Source: Firmicutes bacterium HGW-Firmicutes-16 (GTDB taxonomy: Bacteria; Bacillota; Clostridia; Oscillospirales; Oscillospiraceae). From it: a DNA stretch of 64,000 bases. Positions 9,408-18,357 of this stretch are shown piece after piece (position 1 is the first letter of the stretch; each line of letters begins with the position of its first letter). A program made the translations under genes and the position numbers. The notes under the pieces are model-generated. The model did no database searches. It was given only the letters and a program-made list of their open reading frames with translations, and was not told where the DNA came from. Location: contig PGZZ01000003.1 in assembly GCA_002841545.1 (NCBI GenBank), forward strand, positions 62,001-126,000. Direction: 5' to 3'.

Positions 9408-9830
9408 TTTTTCACTCCTCGCAAAAATTATTACCCCAAACCATATTTATATATAATACTAATCTATACAACTTTAACGAATGAATCAAGCATTAACATA
9501 TAGAAAACTTCTATTAATATCCGCTATATGTCTTATAAAAAACTATACAACACGGAAGATTAGTTGAAGTGCACAATATGTTGCCTAATATTAAAACAAA
9601 CTAGCTTAACTTATACTTATATACGTTTGCTTTGGCTTATTTTGCATCAAACAGGGTCTATCCTGATACAACTGAAATCAGGATAGACCCTGTTAAACTA
9701 AGATTGAGGCAGCAAAGAAGTACGCGTTAAGCAATACCACTCGCTCAAGCGCCACAAATTATAAAATGCAGAAAGCAGATCTAATGCATTAGTTTTTGCA
9801 AAGCCCTGACGACCATGGTTTCGTTTTCAT
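9408..9830. promoter_or_regulatory. Intergenic region upstream of the RbsB-like operon
   Basis: 423 bp with no gene seen. It holds the promoter of the minus-strand sugar ABC operon, a perfect 18-bp inverted repeat at 9650-9694, and the sequence ATACAACTTT at 9466-9475. The same ten bases also occur twice upstream of the arabinose transporter (30802-30811 and 30832-30841). Confidence 0.5.
9650..9694. repeat. Perfect 18-bp inverted repeat (stem-loop)
   Basis: AACAGGGTCTATCCTGAT at 9650-9667 is the exact complement of 9677-9694, with a 9-nt loop. No T-run follows on either strand, so it is not a textbook terminator. It lies downstream of the rhodanese gene on the minus strand and may end or stabilise that transcript. 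Confidence 0.7.
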
Positions 9831-10355
9831 TTATGTTACTATATCATACGGCCAGTCAATAATTCCGCCGAAGTCATAGACATTTGTATATCCGATTGAA
9901 AGCAGTTTTTTTGCGGCCTGCGCACTGCGGTTTCCTGAACGGCAGTAAATCAAGATTTCGGCCTCGAGGTCTGGCAATAAATCCGGCATTTTGTCGGTTA
10001 TAGTCTCATTCGACATCAAAACTGCATTTGTAATGTGTCCAGAAGTATACTCCTCTTCAGTACGCACATCGAGTATGATTATTTCGTCCCCGCTGTCGAG
10101 TCTAGCTTTGGCTTCTTCCGGTGTAATCTTCTTATACTCTATTGCGGGGATTTGAGTTGTGTCCTCTGAATTAGCTGTTCTAGCCGGTGATGCTATTACT
10201 CCTGCAAGGAGAACTCCCAATACTATTCCATATATTGTAGATAAATATGGATTCGCGGTAATAGGACAGCTCCCGTTCGAACATCCAATTAGCTTATAAA
10301 ACACAAAATATCCAACAACACCGCCTATCAACGCTCCAATTAAATATTTTATCAT
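9831..10355 (-). CDS. DUF6132-like membrane anchor fused to a rhodanese domain
   Basis: A 174-residue protein. Residues 1-58 contain two membrane segments separated by GCSNGSCPITANPYLSTIYG, the pattern of DUF6132 proteins. Residues 72-174 are a rhodanese domain: ITPEEAKARLDSGDEIIILD, EEYTSGHI, and the active-site loop YCRSGNRSAQ with Cys138. The product would be a membrane-tethered sulfur carrier or transferase whose catalytic domain faces one side of the membrane. The two Cys residues in the anchor (25 and 30) could take part in thiol exchange. It is monocistronic and does not adjoin other sulfur genes. Confidence 0.85.
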   Translation of the reverse strand: MIKYLIGALIGGVVGYFVFYKLIGCSNGSCPITANPYLSTIYGIVLGVLLAGVIASPARTANSEDTTQIPAIEYKKITPEEAKARLDSGDEIIILDVRTEEEYTSGHITNAVLMSNETITDKMPDLLPDLEAEILIYCRSGNRSAQAAKKLLSIGYTNVYDFGGIIDWPYDIVT

Positions 10356-10920
10356 AATACTCTGTCTCCTCCAGCATGATTGTTTAACTTATACTTTTCA
10401 ATCATTCTACAGCAAACCACTATAATCTACTGTAACTTCATCACTTAGGAGATAGACATAGGACACGGTCAACCGGCTGTTCAAGCTTGACCGAAACTGG
10501 AAGGTGTACTAATAAGCTACAGAAAAATGTTAATAGACATTTAGATATACCTGTTAGCAATTTACATCCTTGTGGCGGCTACCGTCCTGCGTGAAGTTTT
10601 AATCACAACAAGCTGCTCGATCTGCGTGTAGTAGAAAAAGCGAGAAGAGCAATTAGCTAGTGTTTGTGTAAATTGCCATTATTATACATTAACACTCTTG
10701 TATTTTTGTAATTTCGTATAATACATTCATTGTGGTTAAAAAATTTCGCAAATTTCTATTGTTAGATTGACACTAGGTGAGAGTGGAAAAACCTGTTTTG
10801 TTGGGGACGCAGGAAACGTAGATGTAATCAAAGAACACTTCGAATAAGTTCTTCAAAAGAAAACGCTCACTGGGAAAATTACAAAAAAGACAAAATCCAG
10901 TCTTTATGGAGGTAGTATTT
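10356..10920. promoter_or_regulatory. Long leader region of the chemoreceptor gene
   Basis: 565 bp without a gene. A -10-like TATAAT lies at 10718-10723, which would give the chemoreceptor a leader of about 190 nt. That leader contains GGGACGCA (10804-10811) and a short hairpin AAGAAC/GTTCTT (10831-10853). The GGGACGCA core recalls cyclic-di-GMP riboswitches, but the flanking bases do not match well. The rest shows nothing recognisable. Confidence 0.4.
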
Positions 10921-12648
10921 ATGAAAAGTCTAAAAGTAAAACTAACGGTAATAATTCTTATTATGGTTATTATTTCATCTATGTCAACACTGATAATCGG
11001 GCTTAATAAGAGCTTCAATATGACGAAAAACATCATACAAACGCAGACAACTAGTGAGCTGAGCAGCGCCAGCAATATGTTGTCAACTTATTTAGAAAGT
11101 CAGTTAGGTTCGCTTGATTTAAACAGTGATGGGAACTTATGTGACCAGAACGGTAAGCCCATTGAAGGTAACTATGAGGCTATCGATAAGTTTTGCACGG
11201 ATATGAATGTAGTTGCAACGGTATTTGAAAAACAAGGAGACAATTTTATCAGGATCATCACCACAATAAAGGATGACACTGGCGCAAGGGCAGTCGGAAC
11301 CGCGCTAGATTCAGCAGGAAAGGCATATGCGGAAATAGCAAAAGGAAATTCGTATATTGGCAAAAACGAAATACTCGGCGTTCAGTATATGACCCAGTAT
11401 GTCCCAATGTATAATGCTGATCATCAGGAAATCGGGTTATACTTTGTTGGGGTTCCAATGTCGGCAGTAAATGCGATATACGACAACGGGACGTCGGCCA
11501 CCATTAGGACACTGGCAATAATCATCGCTCTACTGCTCCTTGTAGCGGCAGCAGTGACAATCTTTTTAAGTGGCACAATCGTAAATCCAATTAAGAAAGT
11601 CACCGATGTTGCTCAGAGAATTGCTGACGGCAACTTTGACGTCTCACTCAGCATAAACTCTAAGGATGAGGTTGGTCAGCTTGCAGGTGCATTTAACCTT
11701 ACAATTGAAAAGCTTATTAACTATCAGGGATATATTGACGAAATATCCGACACACTACATAATCTCTCTCTAGGCAACCTGAGAGTTAAGCTAACTAGGG
11801 AATATACCGGTCAGTTCAAGAAACTTAAAGACAATATGTTGAATCTGCTCAGTAATCTCAATACTACTATGATTCAGATCAATCAGTCCATGATTCAGGT
11901 TGACAGCGGTTCTGCACAGGTATCAAACGGAGCTCAATCGCTTGCACAGGGAGCAACCGAACAGGCAAGTGCTATTGAGGAGCTTTCGGCCTCTATTGCT
12001 GATGTCAGCCAGCAGATTAAGCTTAATGCGGATAACGCTAAGTCGGCACTTGACAAATCGGCTTATGCGGGAGAGGAGCTTAGTAATAGTGCCACCCAAA
12101 TGCAGGATATGATTAGCGCGATGCAGAAAATTACAGCCAAATCCTCTGAAATTTCGAAAATAATAAAAATAATAGATGATATTGCATTTCAGACCAACAT
12201 TCTTGCACTTAATGCGGCGGTTGAAGCAGCTCGTGCCGGTGCGGCTGGAAAAGGATTTGCGGTGGTCGCCGATGAGGTTAGGAATCTCGCCGGTAAATCT
12301 GCTGAGGCCGCTAAGAACACAGCCGTGCTGATTGAAGAAACCATAAAAGCCGTTGACGCGGGATCTAATATTGCCGACAGGACTTCGGGTTCGTTGGCCA
12401 AGACAAGCGCGGTCACAAATGAGGCTGTCGTTCTTATCGACAGGATTGCGCAGGCTACTGAGGATCAGGCAGTGTCTATTTCTCAGATCAACCAGGGTGT
12501 TGAACAGATTTCCTCAGTTGTTCAGACAAATGCCGCTACTGCCGAAGAAAGCGCGGCGGCAAGCGAGGAGCTGTCAGAACAGGCCAATATCCTTAAGCAA
12601 CTTATCAACAAATTCGAACTTGCAGATGTAAGCAGCGCAAAGAGTTAA
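10921..12648 (+). CDS. Methyl-accepting chemotaxis protein with Cache sensor
   Basis: A 575-residue receptor. TM1 covers about residues 7-27. The extracellular sensor (about 30-190) looks like a single Cache domain (NFIRIITTIKDDTGARAVGT, YIGKNEILGVQYMTQYVPMY, EIGLYFVGVPMS). TM2 is about 191-215, then HAMP (NPIKKVTDVAQRIADGNFDV), then the MCP signalling domain with the conserved hairpin tip IAFQTNILALNAAVEAARAG near residue 420. The ATG at 10921 is chosen because GGAGGT at 10908-10913 is 7 nt upstream. No C-terminal CheR pentapeptide is visible. The ligand is unknown; nearby sugar transporters make a sugar or organic acid possible. Confidence 0.95.
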   Translation: MKSLKVKLTVIILIMVIISSMSTLIIGLNKSFNMTKNIIQTQTTSELSSASNMLSTYLESQLGSLDLNSDGNLCDQNGKPIEGNYEAIDKFCTDMNVVATVFEKQGDNFIRIITTIKDDTGARAVGTALDSAGKAYAEIAKGNSYIGKNEILGVQYMTQYVPMYNADHQEIGLYFVGVPMSAVNAIYDNGTSATIRTLAIIIALLLLVAAAVTIFLSGTIVNPIKKVTDVAQRIADGNFDVSLSINSKDEVGQLAGAFNLTIEKLINYQGYIDEISDTLHNLSLGNLRVKLTREYTGQFKKLKDNMLNLLSNLNTTMIQINQSMIQVDSGSAQVSNGAQSLAQGATEQASAIEELSASIADVSQQIKLNADNAKSALDKSAYAGEELSNSATQMQDMISAMQKITAKSSEISKIIKIIDDIAFQTNILALNAAVEAARAGAAGKGFAVVADEVRNLAGKSAEAAKNTAVLIEETIKAVDAGSNIADRTSGSLAKTSAVTNEAVVLIDRIAQATEDQAVSISQINQGVEQISSVVQTNAATAEESAAASEELSEQANILKQLINKFELADVSSAKS

Positions 12649-12921
12649 ATTGTCCGGTACATGTGGGGCTCATGTCAAAACACTCTCGGGCTTTCGTTTT
12701 CGCAATAGATTTGGCAACCATTTTGCCCTCGTGGACACCATAATAAAGCAAACCGATGCCAATAACGCATTTCAGCAGTTTTATAGCCTTTCGAGCTGGG
12801 GGAAGCCCCAATTCGTCCGGATTTCTGTGAATAAGTATGCCTGGGTATGGAATACTTATTCCGAGGAAACAGATTATGTTCGGGGCCCGAACGCCGAACC
12901 ACAAAACGAGAGGTAAACACT

Positions 12922-13050
12922 ATGCCGAAAGGTCAGCAGAATAATAAACCCAGAATTGATAGATCGATTGAAAAAATCCCGATAGCGCGGGAAAAACAAA
13001 ATTCAAACAAAAGCGTTAATAAGCAGTCCGTGAAGAACAAGAACGTTTAA
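12922..13050 (+). CDS. Small basic protein, 42 residues, function unknown
   Basis: The reading frame starts at an ATG at 12922 with GAGAGGT 8 nt upstream and encodes 42 residues (starting MPKGQQNNKPRIDRSIEKIP) rich in Lys, Asn, Gln and Ser. There are no hydrophobic segments or Cys, and it is likely disordered. A 16-bp perfect hairpin follows the stop within 14 nt, as expected of a real short transcription unit. I do not recognise the family. The 273 bp between the chemoreceptor and this gene show no other convincing gene. Confidence 0.5.
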   Translation: MPKGQQNNKPRIDRSIEKIPIAREKQNSNKSVNKQSVKNKNV

Positions 13051-13063
13051 GATTCGATACAGA

Positions 13064-13103
13064 GGTGCGCCGCAAAACACAGCTAAATGTTTTGCGGCGC
13101 ACC
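13064..13103 (+). terminator. Strong stem-loop after the 42-residue gene
   Basis: GGTGCGCCGCAAAACA at 13064-13079 pairs perfectly with 13088-13103 across an 8-nt loop. It is GC-rich but lacks a T-run, so it may terminate inefficiently or protect the 3' end of the small mRNA. Confidence 0.6.
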
Positions 13104-13252
13104 CATTAGGTTGGAAGCCTTTCCGAATACTTCGGACTAACCAAAGATGAGGCAAGAAGACCGATATTAAAGCACTAGGATGGCTCAATTTATCTGGCCG
13201 TTTTTGGCTCGAAATACTTGACCGTTTTTTATCATTTCTATTAGGCCTTGTT

Positions 13253-14563
13253 TTATCCAAAAAGGATGTTGTTGAAAACAGTTTCGAGATATTCCTGTCT
13301 GCCGCTTTCGACTGACACGTCGGTAAGATTCATGGCGTAGTCGGATAGTTCCTCAAAAGCGGTTGTGCCCTCTACTATCTTTTTGCCTATGCCTTCCCGA
13401 TAGCTGCGGTAACGGTTATCCACAAAGGCGTCTATCCGGCCGTCTTCAATGATCTTTAACGCGGTACGCAGGCCGAGTGCAAAGGAATCCATGCCTGCGA
13501 TATAGGCAAGCAGAATATCCTCAAGAGTGTTTGAGGGACGGCGCGTCTTTGCGTCGAAATTTAAACCGCCATTTGTAAATCCGCCAGCCTTGAATACCTC
13601 GAGCATACACAGCGTTGTATCATACACATTGGTCGGGAACTGGTCGGTATCCCAGCCGAGAAGCATATCGCCCTGATTGGCATCAATTGAGCCGAAAGCA
13701 TCATTGACGGCTGCCATGCGCAATTCATGCTGGAATGTATGTCCCGCAAGAGTTGCGTGGTTAGCTTCGATATTCATTTTGAAGTCGCCAGTCAGATTGT
13801 ACTTACGAAGGAAATTCAGGCAAGTCGCGGCGTCAAAATCGTACTGGTGCTTTGTGGGCTCTTTCGGCTTTGGTTCAATGTAGAAATCTCCCGTAAAGCC
13901 GTTCTTGCGTCCGTAATCACGGGCCATAGTGAGGAATCTCGCCATATTGTCAAGCTCGAGCGCGACATCGGTGTTGAGTAGGGTCTCATAGCCCTCGCGT
14001 CCGCCCCAGAAAACATAGCCCATACCGCCTAGCTTGATCGTTGCGTCGATACAGGACTTGACTTTCGCCGCTGCGACAGCAAAAACGTCCGCGCTGCAGG
14101 AGGTTGCAGCACCCGCCATAAATTTTTTATCGCCGAAATTGTTGGCCGTTGCCCATAGCAGCTTCTTGTTGTGCCTCTTCTGGAGACCACAAATGTAGTC
14201 CACCATGACTTCGAAGTTTTCGAGGCTCTCTCTGACGGTCCTTCCCTCGGGAGCGACATCCGCGTCATGGAAGCAATAATACTCAATGCCGAGCTTGTCC
14301 ATTAGCTCAAAAGCGAAATCCGCCTTTGCTCTGTACATTTCCATGGGGTCAATCTTTCCGAATTTCTTATCCATGGACGGGCCGCCAAACATATCAACGC
14401 CTTCGGCGTCAATCGTATGCCAGTAGCTCATTGAGAATTTCAGATGTTCCTTCATTGTTTTTCCGGCAATGACTTCTTCGGGGTTATAGTATTTGAACGC
14501 GAAGGGCTCGCGGCTGTCTTTTCCTTCGTAACGGATGCCGGTGATTTCACCGTAATTTTTCAT
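13253..14563 (-). CDS. xylA: Xylose isomerase
   Basis: A 436-residue enzyme of the long (class II) XylA type, converting D-xylose to D-xylulose with divalent metal ions. The sequence shows the active-site segment [13 protein letters not shown] (His99, Asp102) and the metal/base segment [18 protein letters not shown] (Glu230, Lys232), plus [18 protein letters not shown]. The ATG at 14563 has AGGAG 8 nt upstream; the 7 codons of open frame before it lack support. It is the last gene of the XylFGH-like operon. No xylulokinase gene is adjacent; the FGGY kinase of the arabinose locus could serve. Confidence 0.97.
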   Translation of the reverse strand: MKNYGEITGIRYEGKDSREPFAFKYYNPEEVIAGKTMKEHLKFSMSYWHTIDAEGVDMFGGPSMDKKFGKIDPMEMYRAKADFAFELMDKLGIEYYCFHDADVAPEGRTVRESLENFEVMVDYICGLQKRHNKKLLWATANNFGDKKFMAGAATSCSADVFAVAAAKVKSCIDATIKLGGMGYVFWGGREGYETLLNTDVALELDNMARFLTMARDYGRKNGFTGDFYIEPKPKEPTKHQYDFDAATCLNFLRKYNLTGDFKMNIEANHATLAGHTFQHELRMAAVNDAFGSIDANQGDMLLGWDTDQFPTNVYDTTLCMLEVFKAGGFTNGGLNFDAKTRRPSNTLEDILLAYIAGMDSFALGLRTALKIIEDGRIDAFVDNRYRSYREGIGKKIVEGTTAFEELSDYAMNLTDVSVESGRQEYLETVFNNILFG

Positions 14564-14602
14564 ATGTCCATCTCCTTTTAGCAATAAGTCTTCGCATACA
14601 TT

Positions 14603-15622
14603 TTATATTGTTTTCGGTTTTCTGATTCTTTCGCGGATTGCCGGAACAACTATTTGTGCGAACACCGCGATTAGTAAAATGGAACCCTTGATCGTGTCGT
14701 TGATGAGTGCGTCGAATCCAAGCGAAGCTATTATTTTGTCAATGATTGTATAAGACATTGCGCCGAACAGAACTCCGAGCAAACGACCCTTGCCGCCGCT
14801 CATGCTGATTCCGCCGATAACGACCGCAGCAATAGCGTACATCTCGTAGCTTTTGCCTATCGTCGCGGGGTCAACAGAACCATTCATTCCCAACCACAGG
14901 AACGAACTGAGGCCGCAAAGCAGTCCCGTTATCACGAAAACAAGAACTCTGGTTCTTTTTACACTGATACCGGCAAGCTGCGCCGCTTTTTCATTGGACC
15001 CGACCGCAAAAACAGTCTTACCGAATTTCGTCATCGTGGAAACATAGACCATTATCGCCGTGATGGCGATGAGAACGACGCCGACGACTGGAACTGTCAG
15101 CCATTTTGCCTGCCCGAAGCCGTAAAACGCGTCATAGCTTGAGAGCGTGCCTTCCATGTTATAAATGGACTGTCCCATCGTTCTCAGGTAGTATTGCGCA
15201 ATTGAGCGGTAAATAAGCATTGTAGATAGCGTTACGATAAACGCAGGCATTTTGGCAATACCGACGAAAACGCCGTTTATCAGTCCGCAGAAAATGCCGG
15301 CTCCCAGCGCGAATATCAGAGTAATGATGGGGCTGTTTGTCGAGTTGAACACGACAACGGAAAGTCCACCAATAAGGGACAGCATCGAGCCGACAGAAAG
15401 GTCAATACCGCCGGTAATGATAACAAGGCCCATACCGAAGGCAAGAACGCCGACGACCGCCGAGTGACGCAAAATGTTCATGACGCCACTCCATGTGGTC
15501 GCTCCGCCGTTTATCAGCAGGAAAGCAATAAGTATCACGAGGAAAATCAGTATAAAGCTGTAGTTGCCCAGGGTTTTTGTAATCGAAGTGCCTGTTTTGG
15601 GCTTTAGTTTGGTTTCGTTCAT
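14603..15622 (-). CDS. Sugar ABC transporter permease (XylH/RbsC-like)
   Basis: A 339-residue CUT2 permease with signature segments GGIDLSVGSMLSLIGGLSVV and AIAAVVIGGISMSGGKGRLL. The start at 15622 (MNETKLKPKTG) directly follows the ATPase stop. A GGAGGT site lies within the upstream gene's end, so translation is coupled. It partners the ATPase and binding protein upstream. The presence of xylA 40 bp downstream makes D-xylose the leading substrate. Confidence 0.92.
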   Translation of the reverse strand: MNETKLKPKTGTSITKTLGNYSFILIFLVILIAFLLINGGATTWSGVMNILRHSAVVGVLAFGMGLVIITGGIDLSVGSMLSLIGGLSVVVFNSTNSPIITLIFALGAGIFCGLINGVFVGIAKMPAFIVTLSTMLIYRSIAQYYLRTMGQSIYNMEGTLSSYDAFYGFGQAKWLTVPVVGVVLIAITAIMVYVSTMTKFGKTVFAVGSNEKAAQLAGISVKRTRVLVFVITGLLCGLSSFLWLGMNGSVDPATIGKSYEMYAIAAVVIGGISMSGGKGRLLGVLFGAMSYTIIDKIIASLGFDALINDTIKGSILLIAVFAQIVVPAIRERIRKPKTI

Positions 15623-15623
15623 G

Positions 15624-17126
15624 TTATTTAGCCACCTCCAAAGAATTGATAGCGTTAGTCGCCCACAGCATAACGGTCTCCTCCGACATATCATCACGGC
15701 TCAATTCAGTCTGCAGATGTCCATGATAGAATACTACGCAGCGATCCGCAACCTGCTGGAGTTCCGGTATTTCCAGAGTGTTGACCAAAATGGTCTTTCC
15801 CTCTTTTGCCAGTTGGTTTATGAGCTTATATATCTCCGCTTTTGCACCAACATCAATTCCCTGTGTGGGATTGTCCATAAGCAGGATATCTGCCTTTGTG
15901 TTCAGCCATCGGGCAAGAATGACTTTCTGCTGATTACCGCCAGACAGCGAGGTTATCATATCCCCGGGTGAATTTGACTTGATATTAAGAACCTTTTCGA
16001 GCTTGCAGAACTTTTTGTTTTCTTTTCTACTGAATATGTGCTGAATTTTATGTGAAAGCGTATGCTCAGAAACATAGCAATTTTCAAGCAGAGTAAAGTC
16101 CTGAATAACCGAGTTTTCCTTGCGGTTGGAAGGAATCATGGAAACTCTTTTTTTCATTGCGTTGTGTATGGAATGCATCGAAACCGCGGAGTCCCTGATT
16201 TTTAACGTTCCGCCGGTAATCGGAAGCACGCCGAAAATCGTCTGGAACATTTCACTCACTCCGGAACCGACAAGCCCCGTAAAGCCAATGACCTCGCCCT
16301 TATTGATTGAAAGGCTTACGTCTGAAAAACCATGACCCGAAAGATGGCCGAGTTCAAGAACTGGCTCTCCGCACTCGCGAGTCTCATAGGCTTCCTGCTC
16401 GCAGTACTTACTGCCGACCATCATTCTGGTAACTTCATGTGGGTTCGTCTCCGTGATTTTCCCTGTATTTATAAACTCGCCGTTGCGCAGAACCGTGTAT
16501 TGATCTGCAATGGTGAATATTTCTGTCATCTTGTGTGAAATGAACACGAAGGATTTCCCCTGTTCTTTCAGCTTTCGGATAATGGTAAACAGGTGGCCGA
16601 TTTCTTCATTGTTCAGCGCTGTGGTCGGTTCATCCAAAATGAACAGCTTTGCATTTGCATATAGCGCTTTTGCTATTTCCAAAAGCTGTTTTTTACCGGT
16701 CTCAAGCTCGGAAACCATCATGGTCGGCTCAATTTCAACACCAAGGCTTTCGAACAGTTCCCCAGCCTTTTTTATCATAGCCTTCTTGTCAAGCATCCCT
16801 GATTTTTTCGTTATTTCTTTGCACAGAAAAATGTTCTCGAATGCTTTAAGGTCGTTAAACAGGTTCAGCTCCTGATGCACGAAGGCTATGCCCACTGCGT
16901 CAGAAGATTTAACCGTCGTATGCTCAAGTTTTTCACCGTTAAACAATACCGTACCTGAGTCCCGTGTATAGACTCCCGCCAGAATATTCATCAGCGTAGA
17001 CTTTCCCGCTCCGTTTTCGCCCAGAAGAGCGTGGACTTCTCCCTGCTCGACACTGAAATCAACGTGCTTCAGGACAGGCACGCCGAAAAACGATTTTGAG
17101 ATGTCAGTCATTTTCAGCATTTCCAC
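15624..17126 (-). CDS. Sugar ABC transporter ATP-binding protein (XylG/RbsA-like)
   Basis: A 500-residue tandem ABC ATPase. The first domain has GENGAGKST and LFILDEPTTAL. The second has the degenerate loop GLVGSGVSE, LSGGNQQKV and LLMDNPTQGID, in which the Walker B-adjacent Glu is replaced by Asn (MDNP rather than MDEP). The start is a GTG at 17126, ~10 nt after GGAGG; an ATG two codons later is possible. A hairpin at 17159-17190 separates it from the binding-protein gene. Confidence 0.92.
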   Translation of the reverse strand: MEMLKMTDISKSFFGVPVLKHVDFSVEQGEVHALLGENGAGKSTLMNILAGVYTRDSGTVLFNGEKLEHTTVKSSDAVGIAFVHQELNLFNDLKAFENIFLCKEITKKSGMLDKKAMIKKAGELFESLGVEIEPTMMVSELETGKKQLLEIAKALYANAKLFILDEPTTALNNEEIGHLFTIIRKLKEQGKSFVFISHKMTEIFTIADQYTVLRNGEFINTGKITETNPHEVTRMMVGSKYCEQEAYETRECGEPVLELGHLSGHGFSDVSLSINKGEVIGFTGLVGSGVSEMFQTIFGVLPITGGTLKIRDSAVSMHSIHNAMKKRVSMIPSNRKENSVIQDFTLLENCYVSEHTLSHKIQHIFSRKENKKFCKLEKVLNIKSNSPGDMITSLSGGNQQKVILARWLNTKADILLMDNPTQGIDVGAKAEIYKLINQLAKEGKTILVNTLEIPELQQVADRCVVFYHGHLQTELSRDDMSEETVMLWATNAINSLEVAK

Positions 17127-17158
17127 TGCCGTGTCTCCTCCTTCATGGAGTTTCTCAA

Positions 17159-17190
17159 TGCCCGCAGGAGTAATAATACTCCCGCGGGCA
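17159..17190 (-). other. Intergenic hairpin between binding-protein and ATPase genes
   Basis: TGCCCGCAGGAGT (17159-17171) pairs with ACTCCCGCGGGCA (17178-17190) with one mismatch and a 6-nt loop. No T-run follows, so read-through is expected. Such hairpins often protect the 3' end of the binding-protein message and raise its level over the downstream transporter genes. Confidence 0.7.
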
Positions 17191-17208
17191 AATTTTGTTT
17201 TGTTGAGC

Positions 17209-18297
17209 TTACTTAGAAACTGCGTCGCCGAAGCCCTGGAAGTCGGCTACATTTGTTGCGTCAACAACGGATACGGGAACAACGTGATCCTGAGCAACTT
17301 CTTTGCCGTCGAGGCTGTCAGCCATGTCCTGAATAGCAATCTTGATCATGCCGGGATCATAGGTTACGGAGAAGAGGTCTGCGAGCTTTGCAACTTCTGC
17401 CGTATAGTCCTTCTGGTGAATGCCCTTAAGTACGCTGTACATTTCGTTGAGGCCGGAGGAGGTACCGAGGTTTACGCCTGCATTGAGGAACGCATCCTTC
17501 TTGGCCTGGTCGATATCGGAGCCCTTGAGAGCTTCAAGGATGCCCATTGCGATTTCGTCGTCGTGCGTGAAGATCCATTTTGTAGCAGTGATTTCATCAA
17601 CTGTGGAGGTTTCGAGCCACTCGGTGAAGAGCTTCTTGCCTTCGCTGCGGGACCAGCCGGTGTATGCTGTGGACTTAATGGCGTCAACCTGCTCCTGTGT
17701 CCAGCCGTTTGCGAGGAGAGTATCAAAGAAGCCCTTGTTTCTCATTTCGGGAACGGAGGAGTTATCTCCGGGCATGATGAGGATTTTGTCACCGGGCTTC
17801 ATGCCGTTTGCAATAAAACGCTCTGCGGTTGCGATGCCGATGCCTTGGTTGTCGCCCTTAACACTGGCAACTGCCTGAGATGCAACTGAGTCGATAACGC
17901 GGTCAAACATTACGAAGGGGATGCCGCTGTTGGCAAGCTTCTTCATTGTTGCTTCGAGAGTATTATCCTGTGGCAGGATTACGACTGCGTCGGCGGATTT
18001 GTTCTCGATAAGGTCCTCGACCTGGGAAATCTGGTTTGCGGGATCGGTGGAGGTGATAACCTTTGCGTTGTAGGTTCCAGCTGCGGTGATTTCGTCAGCT
18101 TTTTCCTGCGCATAAGTCATAACAGCTCCGGTCCAACCGTGGTCAGCGTTGGGAACGAGGATAACTAAGTTTTTCACTGTAGCAGCGGGCTCTTCTGATG
18201 CCGCGGGTGCTGCAGATTCGGTCGTTGCGCCGCCGCCGCAAGCGGCAAGGCCCAGTGCAAGAGTGAGCGCCAGAAGCAATGCTAGAATCTTTTTCAT
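17209..18297 (-). CDS. Sugar-binding lipoprotein (XylF/RbsB-like)
   Basis: A 362-residue solute-binding protein. The signal peptide ends in GLAACGGG (lipobox), followed by an Ala/Glu/Pro-rich linker and a Peripla_BP_4 fold: NLVILVPNADHGWTGAVMTY, ADAVVILPQDNTLE, GIPFVMFDRVIDS, GDKILIMPGDNSS, WIFTHDDEIAMGILEAL. The ATG at 18297 has GGAGG ~8 nt upstream. It sits upstream of the ATPase and permease and downstream of two sugar-modifying enzymes. Xylose is likely by association with xylA, but not proven. Confidence 0.92.
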   Translation of the reverse strand: MKKILALLLALTLALGLAACGGGATTESAAPAASEEPAATVKNLVILVPNADHGWTGAVMTYAQEKADEITAAGTYNAKVITSTDPANQISQVEDLIENKSADAVVILPQDNTLEATMKKLANSGIPFVMFDRVIDSVASQAVASVKGDNQGIGIATAERFIANGMKPGDKILIMPGDNSSVPEMRNKGFFDTLLANGWTQEQVDAIKSTAYTGWSRSEGKKLFTEWLETSTVDEITATKWIFTHDDEIAMGILEALKGSDIDQAKKDAFLNAGVNLGTSSGLNEMYSVLKGIHQKDYTAEVAKLADLFSVTYDPGMIKIAIQDMADSLDGKEVAQDHVVPVSVVDATNVADFQGFGDAVSK

Positions 18298-18357
18298 CAA
18301 TTGTTCCTCCTAAAAAATTTGTTGTCTATAATGATGTCCTTGCGGACCTTCATTTGA

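Larger units (their letters stand above)
9606..10396. repeat. 13-bp direct repeats flanking the rhodanese gene
   Basis: TTAACTTATACTT occurs exactly at 9606-9618 and again at 10384-10396. The two copies bracket a 765-bp segment holding only the DUF6132-rhodanese gene and the 18-bp inverted repeat. This could be a footprint of insertion or excision, or chance in AT-rich DNA. Confidence 0.3.

Noticed and set aside
12605-12904. 99-codon minus-strand frame with two hydrophobic stretches
   Set aside because: It starts with TTG without a ribosome site, runs antisense into the chemoreceptor's end and shows no clear family; kept out of the feature list.
17101-17889. Plus-strand frame of 262 codons
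   Set aside because: Antisense shadow of the XylF-like binding-protein gene; its Cys-rich composition is an artefact of that strand.
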